A stretch of 64,000 bases of DNA from Burkholderia metallica (GTDB lineage Bacteria; Pseudomonadota; Gammaproteobacteria; Burkholderiales; Burkholderiaceae), in the NCBI RefSeq assembly GCF_902832845.1, contig NZ_CADFDB010000002.1, forward strand, positions 248,001-312,000. The letters run 5' to 3'. This document shows, in pieces, positions 63,804 to 64,000 of this stretch. Each line of letters starts with the position of its first letter. The first letter of the stretch is position 1. Below the pieces are notes generated by a model. The model ran no database searches. It worked only from the letters and a program-made list of their open reading frames with translations, and was not told the DNA's origin. A program made the position numbers and the translations under genes.

Positions 63804-64000
63804 GGGTCACGCACTCCGTCTTCGAAGCCAGTGCGGCTATCGCGCAGCCAGCGGGCCGCGTCCTCGGCGCCTAGCGTCTGCGGCAAGCCCTCGAGCGCCT
63901 GCGCCGCGTTCATGACGGGTTCGGCCGGCACCAGGCGAGCGATTACGGTCTGGTTACGTTCGACCACGACGGTTTCGCGACGCTGCGCGACCTGGTCGAG
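63794..64000 (-). CDS. Phd/YefM-type antitoxin (5' partial)
   Basis: The C-terminal 68 codons of an antitoxin gene cut by the right edge of the window. The fragment reads from VAQRRETVVVERNQTVIARL through LEGLPQTLGAEDAARWL and ends in DPWA; the first block is typical of Phd/YefM-like DNA-binding antitoxins that pair with VapC. Its stop overlaps the toxin start, so the two are coupled and probably autoregulated. The start codon lies beyond position 64000. Confidence 0.85.
   Translation of the reverse strand, partial: LDQVAQRRETVVVERNQTVIARLVPAEPVMNAAQALEGLPQTLGAEDAARWLRDSRTGFEDGVRDPWA

Overview
The window is GC-rich chromosomal DNA from a betaproteobacterium, most likely Burkholderia (Burkholderia cepacia complex or a close relative). 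This rests on codon bias, the OmpC-type porin, the many LysR, AraC and LacI regulators, and the De Ley-Doudoroff-type sugar cluster; no rRNA or tRNA gene is present to confirm it.

Layout. 1-4.1 kb: molybdenum cofactor and formate dehydrogenase maturation (partial fdhD, moeA, moaA, moaE, moaD). 4.3-13.6 kb: two LysR-SDR redox modules and a pirin-like gene. They are interrupted by a lower-GC block (about 7.46-10.88 kb) bounded by two copies of a 190-bp direct repeat; the block holds an LD-carboxypeptidase of the MccF/LdcA type and two unknown genes. 13.8-18.0 kb: a MocR-type PLP regulator with a clear terminator and a candidate operator, then a DUF4132 protein.

18.1-29.1 kb: an accessory island of visibly lower GC. 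Four tightly spaced genes encode a ClpB-like AAA+ ATPase, a small radical-SAM activase-like protein, a 2,104-residue zinc ribbon/pseudokinase/SF1 helicase/nuclease fusion, and a coiled-coil protein. A perfect 18-bp palindrome follows the last gene. An opposing gene encodes a membrane-anchored LprI-like protein. I regard the four-gene operon as a candidate anti-phage or anti-plasmid system and the most interesting content of the window.

29.5-35.2 kb: exported and TPR proteins, a TfoX-N protein, a tyrosine recombinase with an N-terminal DUF3701-like region, and a universal stress protein. 35.3-47.8 kb: a galactose/galactonate regulon. It comprises a sugar ABC transporter, an SDR dehydrogenase, an SMP-30 lactonase, galactonate dehydratase, KDGal kinase, a porin and a beta-helix lipoprotein, with a LacI regulator. 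Three near-identical palindromic operators (GGGAAAGCGCTTTCCC type) lie in front of the porin, lacI and the transporter operon. Together they would import a galactose-type sugar and oxidise it to 2-keto-3-deoxy-6-phosphogalactonate; the final aldolase is not in the window.

48.2-64 kb: mostly chromosomal housekeeping and hypothetical genes: an FAH-family hydratase, a GNAT, a PD-(D/E)XK-like protein, two AraC regulators, lipoproteins, an exported protein/DUF3142 pair, an alpha/beta hydrolase, an SDR, a NUDIX hydrolase and a PhzF homologue. A VapC/Phd-type toxin-antitoxin pair ends the window, its antitoxin cut by the window edge.
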